DNA of 14,824 bases. Origin: an uncultured Clostridia bacterium (GTDB taxonomy: Bacteria > Bacillota > Clostridia > Oscillospirales > Acutalibacteraceae). The stretch is from the NCBI GenBank assembly GCA_937877675.1, contig CALEIS010000046.1, positions 1 through 14,824 of the forward strand, written 5' to 3'. The notes beneath the pieces are model-generated. The model was not told the origin of the DNA. It ran no database searches and saw only the letters and a list, made by a program, of their open reading frames with translations. A program made the translations under genes and the position numbers. The first letter of the stretch is position 1. Every line of letters begins with the position of its first letter. Shown piece after piece: positions 14,199 to 14,824 of the stretch.

Positions 14199-14243
14199 TC
14201 TGTAACGAGTAAGGTAAATTTGAATTTGTAAAGGAGTGTTTGT

Positions 14244-14399
14244 ATGAAAAAGAAGAAATTGTTATTTGCGATATTATGTGCATTAGGTAGTGGAACAGTA
14301 GGATTCTTTGCAAACCAGTTAACCGAAGTATATGGTTGTGTATTATTCGGTATTGGTGTTGGCCTTATGGTCTATTCAATTATAAATTTAAGTAAGTAA
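14244..14399 (+). CDS. Small two-TM membrane protein (51 aa)
   Basis: A short reading frame encodes a protein that begins MKKKKLLFA and ends YSIINLSK. It has two hydrophobic segments (about 6-23 and 31-47) with a basic N-terminus and a short NQLTE turn. AAGGAG sits seven bases before the ATG, strong evidence that it is translated. It lies 45 bases after the rhamnosidase stop and 27 bases before the 79-aa gene, with no terminator on either side, so all three are probably on one transcript. I do not recognise a family. Two-TM small proteins of this kind may be holin-like, stress-related or accessory subunits, but nothing here decides. Confidence 0.75.
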   Translation: MKKKKLLFAILCALGSGTVGFFANQLTEVYGCVLFGIGVGLMVYSIINLSK

Positions 14400-14426
14400 A
14401 TTCCAATTTGACAAAGGGGTATCCGT

Positions 14427-14666
14427 ATGGATAACAAGAAAAATAAGAAAAAAGAACCTTGGAGAATTATTGTTTTCATAATCTCCGTATTGTTTATCAT
14501 ATTTATGTGGGTGAAGAATGACATCGTAGCCATTTATACTACTATGCCCGCAGAACAGGTTGCTCCTCTGATTGCCACAACGATTGTAGTTTCTCTGATT
14601 AAAGTTGCCACAATTGCAGGTGGAGTATTGCTGATTAAGTGGGTTGTTGGCAAAGCAAAAAAATAA
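14427..14666 (+). CDS. Small two-TM membrane protein (79 aa)
   Basis: The product has a very basic N-terminus (KKNKKKEPWR), a first hydrophobic helix at about 14-29, an outside-facing loop with TTMPAEQVAP, and a second helix at about 48-71 ending in a basic KAKK tail. The charge pattern predicts both termini inside. AAGGGG lies nine bases upstream. It follows the 51-aa membrane protein by 27 bases and ends before the terminator at 14691-14717. I do not recognise a family; pairing with the other small membrane protein suggests that they may act together. Confidence 0.78.
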   Translation: MDNKKNKKKEPWRIIVFIISVLFIIFMWVKNDIVAIYTTMPAEQVAPLIATTIVVSLIKVATIAGGVLLIKWVVGKAKK

Positions 14667-14690
14667 ACCAATTCCAATTTATTGAGTATG

Positions 14691-14717
14691 AGCAACAGCA
14701 TTTCGCTGTTGCTTTTT
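14691..14717 (+). terminator. Rho-independent terminator of the rhamnosidase/small protein unit
   Basis: A perfect 9-bp stem, AGCAACAGC (14691-14699) with GCTGTTGCT (14705-14713), has a 5-base ATTTC loop and continues into a T tract to 14717. No comparable hairpin lies between 11834 and here, supporting one transcript from the zinc-ribbon gene to this point. Confidence 0.9.
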
Positions 14718-14744
14718 TGGTGATATAAGTTGTTTAATTGTTTT

Positions 14745-14800
14745 GATAAAGTTGAATTTGTAGGGGAGATTGTTGTAGGGGTCGGCGTCCTCGACGACCC
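14745..14800. repeat. Terminal dispersed repeat, right copy
   Basis: Reverse complement of bases 1-56 with one mismatch (G at 14751 against the expected T). It holds two TTGTAGGGG strings (14758-14766, 14773-14781) and the GC-rich hairpin-like end. No gene lies between the terminator at 14717 and the window end; the last 24 bases show nothing recognisable. Confidence 0.85.
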
Positions 14801-14824
14801 GCCGTTGGTTTACCTATTCATTTG

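Noticed and set aside
14244..14666. Prophage holin pair
   Set aside because: The two small membrane proteins resemble holins only in size; there is no endolysin or other phage gene nearby.
14399..14681. Short direct repeat AATTCCAATTT at about 14400 and 14671
   Set aside because: Eleven AT-rich bases flanking one small gene are too short to claim a mobile or attachment site.

Overview
The window looks like chromosomal DNA from a low-GC anaerobic member of the Clostridia, probably a gut Oscillospiraceae/Ruminococcus-like lineage. The reasons are AT-rich genes with strong AAGGAG ribosome binding sites, a DUF4474 protein, a B12-binding radical SAM protein with a DUF4080-type tail, a YfcC-type carrier and a GH78 rhamnosidase. 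This placement is inference from gene content. The window begins inside a ~56-bp repeat whose inverted copy lies 24 bp from the other end, so it may be a contig that broke at a dispersed repeat.

Layout. (1) 1-300: terminal repeat, a small hairpin and a minus-strand tRNA with anticodon CAT (probably the lysidine-modified tRNA-Ile2), with a near-consensus promoter and its own terminator. (2) 429-2014, plus strand: a small membrane-anchored Asn-rich protein with a C-terminal four-cysteine motif, a zinc-ribbon/DUF898-like membrane protein, and a DUF2752 membrane protein, with hairpin terminators between and after them. (3) 10155-2073, minus strand: an M20 metallopeptidase and a YfcC-family carrier (4 bp apart, one operon), a B12-binding radical SAM protein, and two paralogous zinc-ribbon / single-TM / YD-like repeat proteins of 708 and 418 aa, each with its own promoter. 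(4) 10317-14666, plus strand: a secreted DUF4474 protein, a 69-aa zinc-ribbon protein, a membrane-anchored GH78 alpha-L-rhamnosidase, and two small two-TM proteins ending at a strong terminator.

How the genes may work together. M20 plus YfcC reads as peptide or acyl-amino-acid uptake and hydrolysis. The rhamnosidase would release rhamnose from plant or microbial glycans at the cell surface. The most unusual part is the concentration of zinc-ribbon membrane proteins. Three of them place their four cysteines at exactly residues 3, 6, 17 and 20, and two carry homologous extracytoplasmic repeat domains. The 708-aa protein adds a cytoplasmic linker with three DEKT-type sites that fit FHA phosphothreonine recognition, nine ~11-residue acidic IFSNS repeats and a proline-rich tandem repeat. 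The two paralogs also share a near-palindromic element (CGACA-N5-TGTCAAT) over their -35 regions. I read this as a candidate uncharacterised envelope sensor/signalling family; the function is not established by the sequence.
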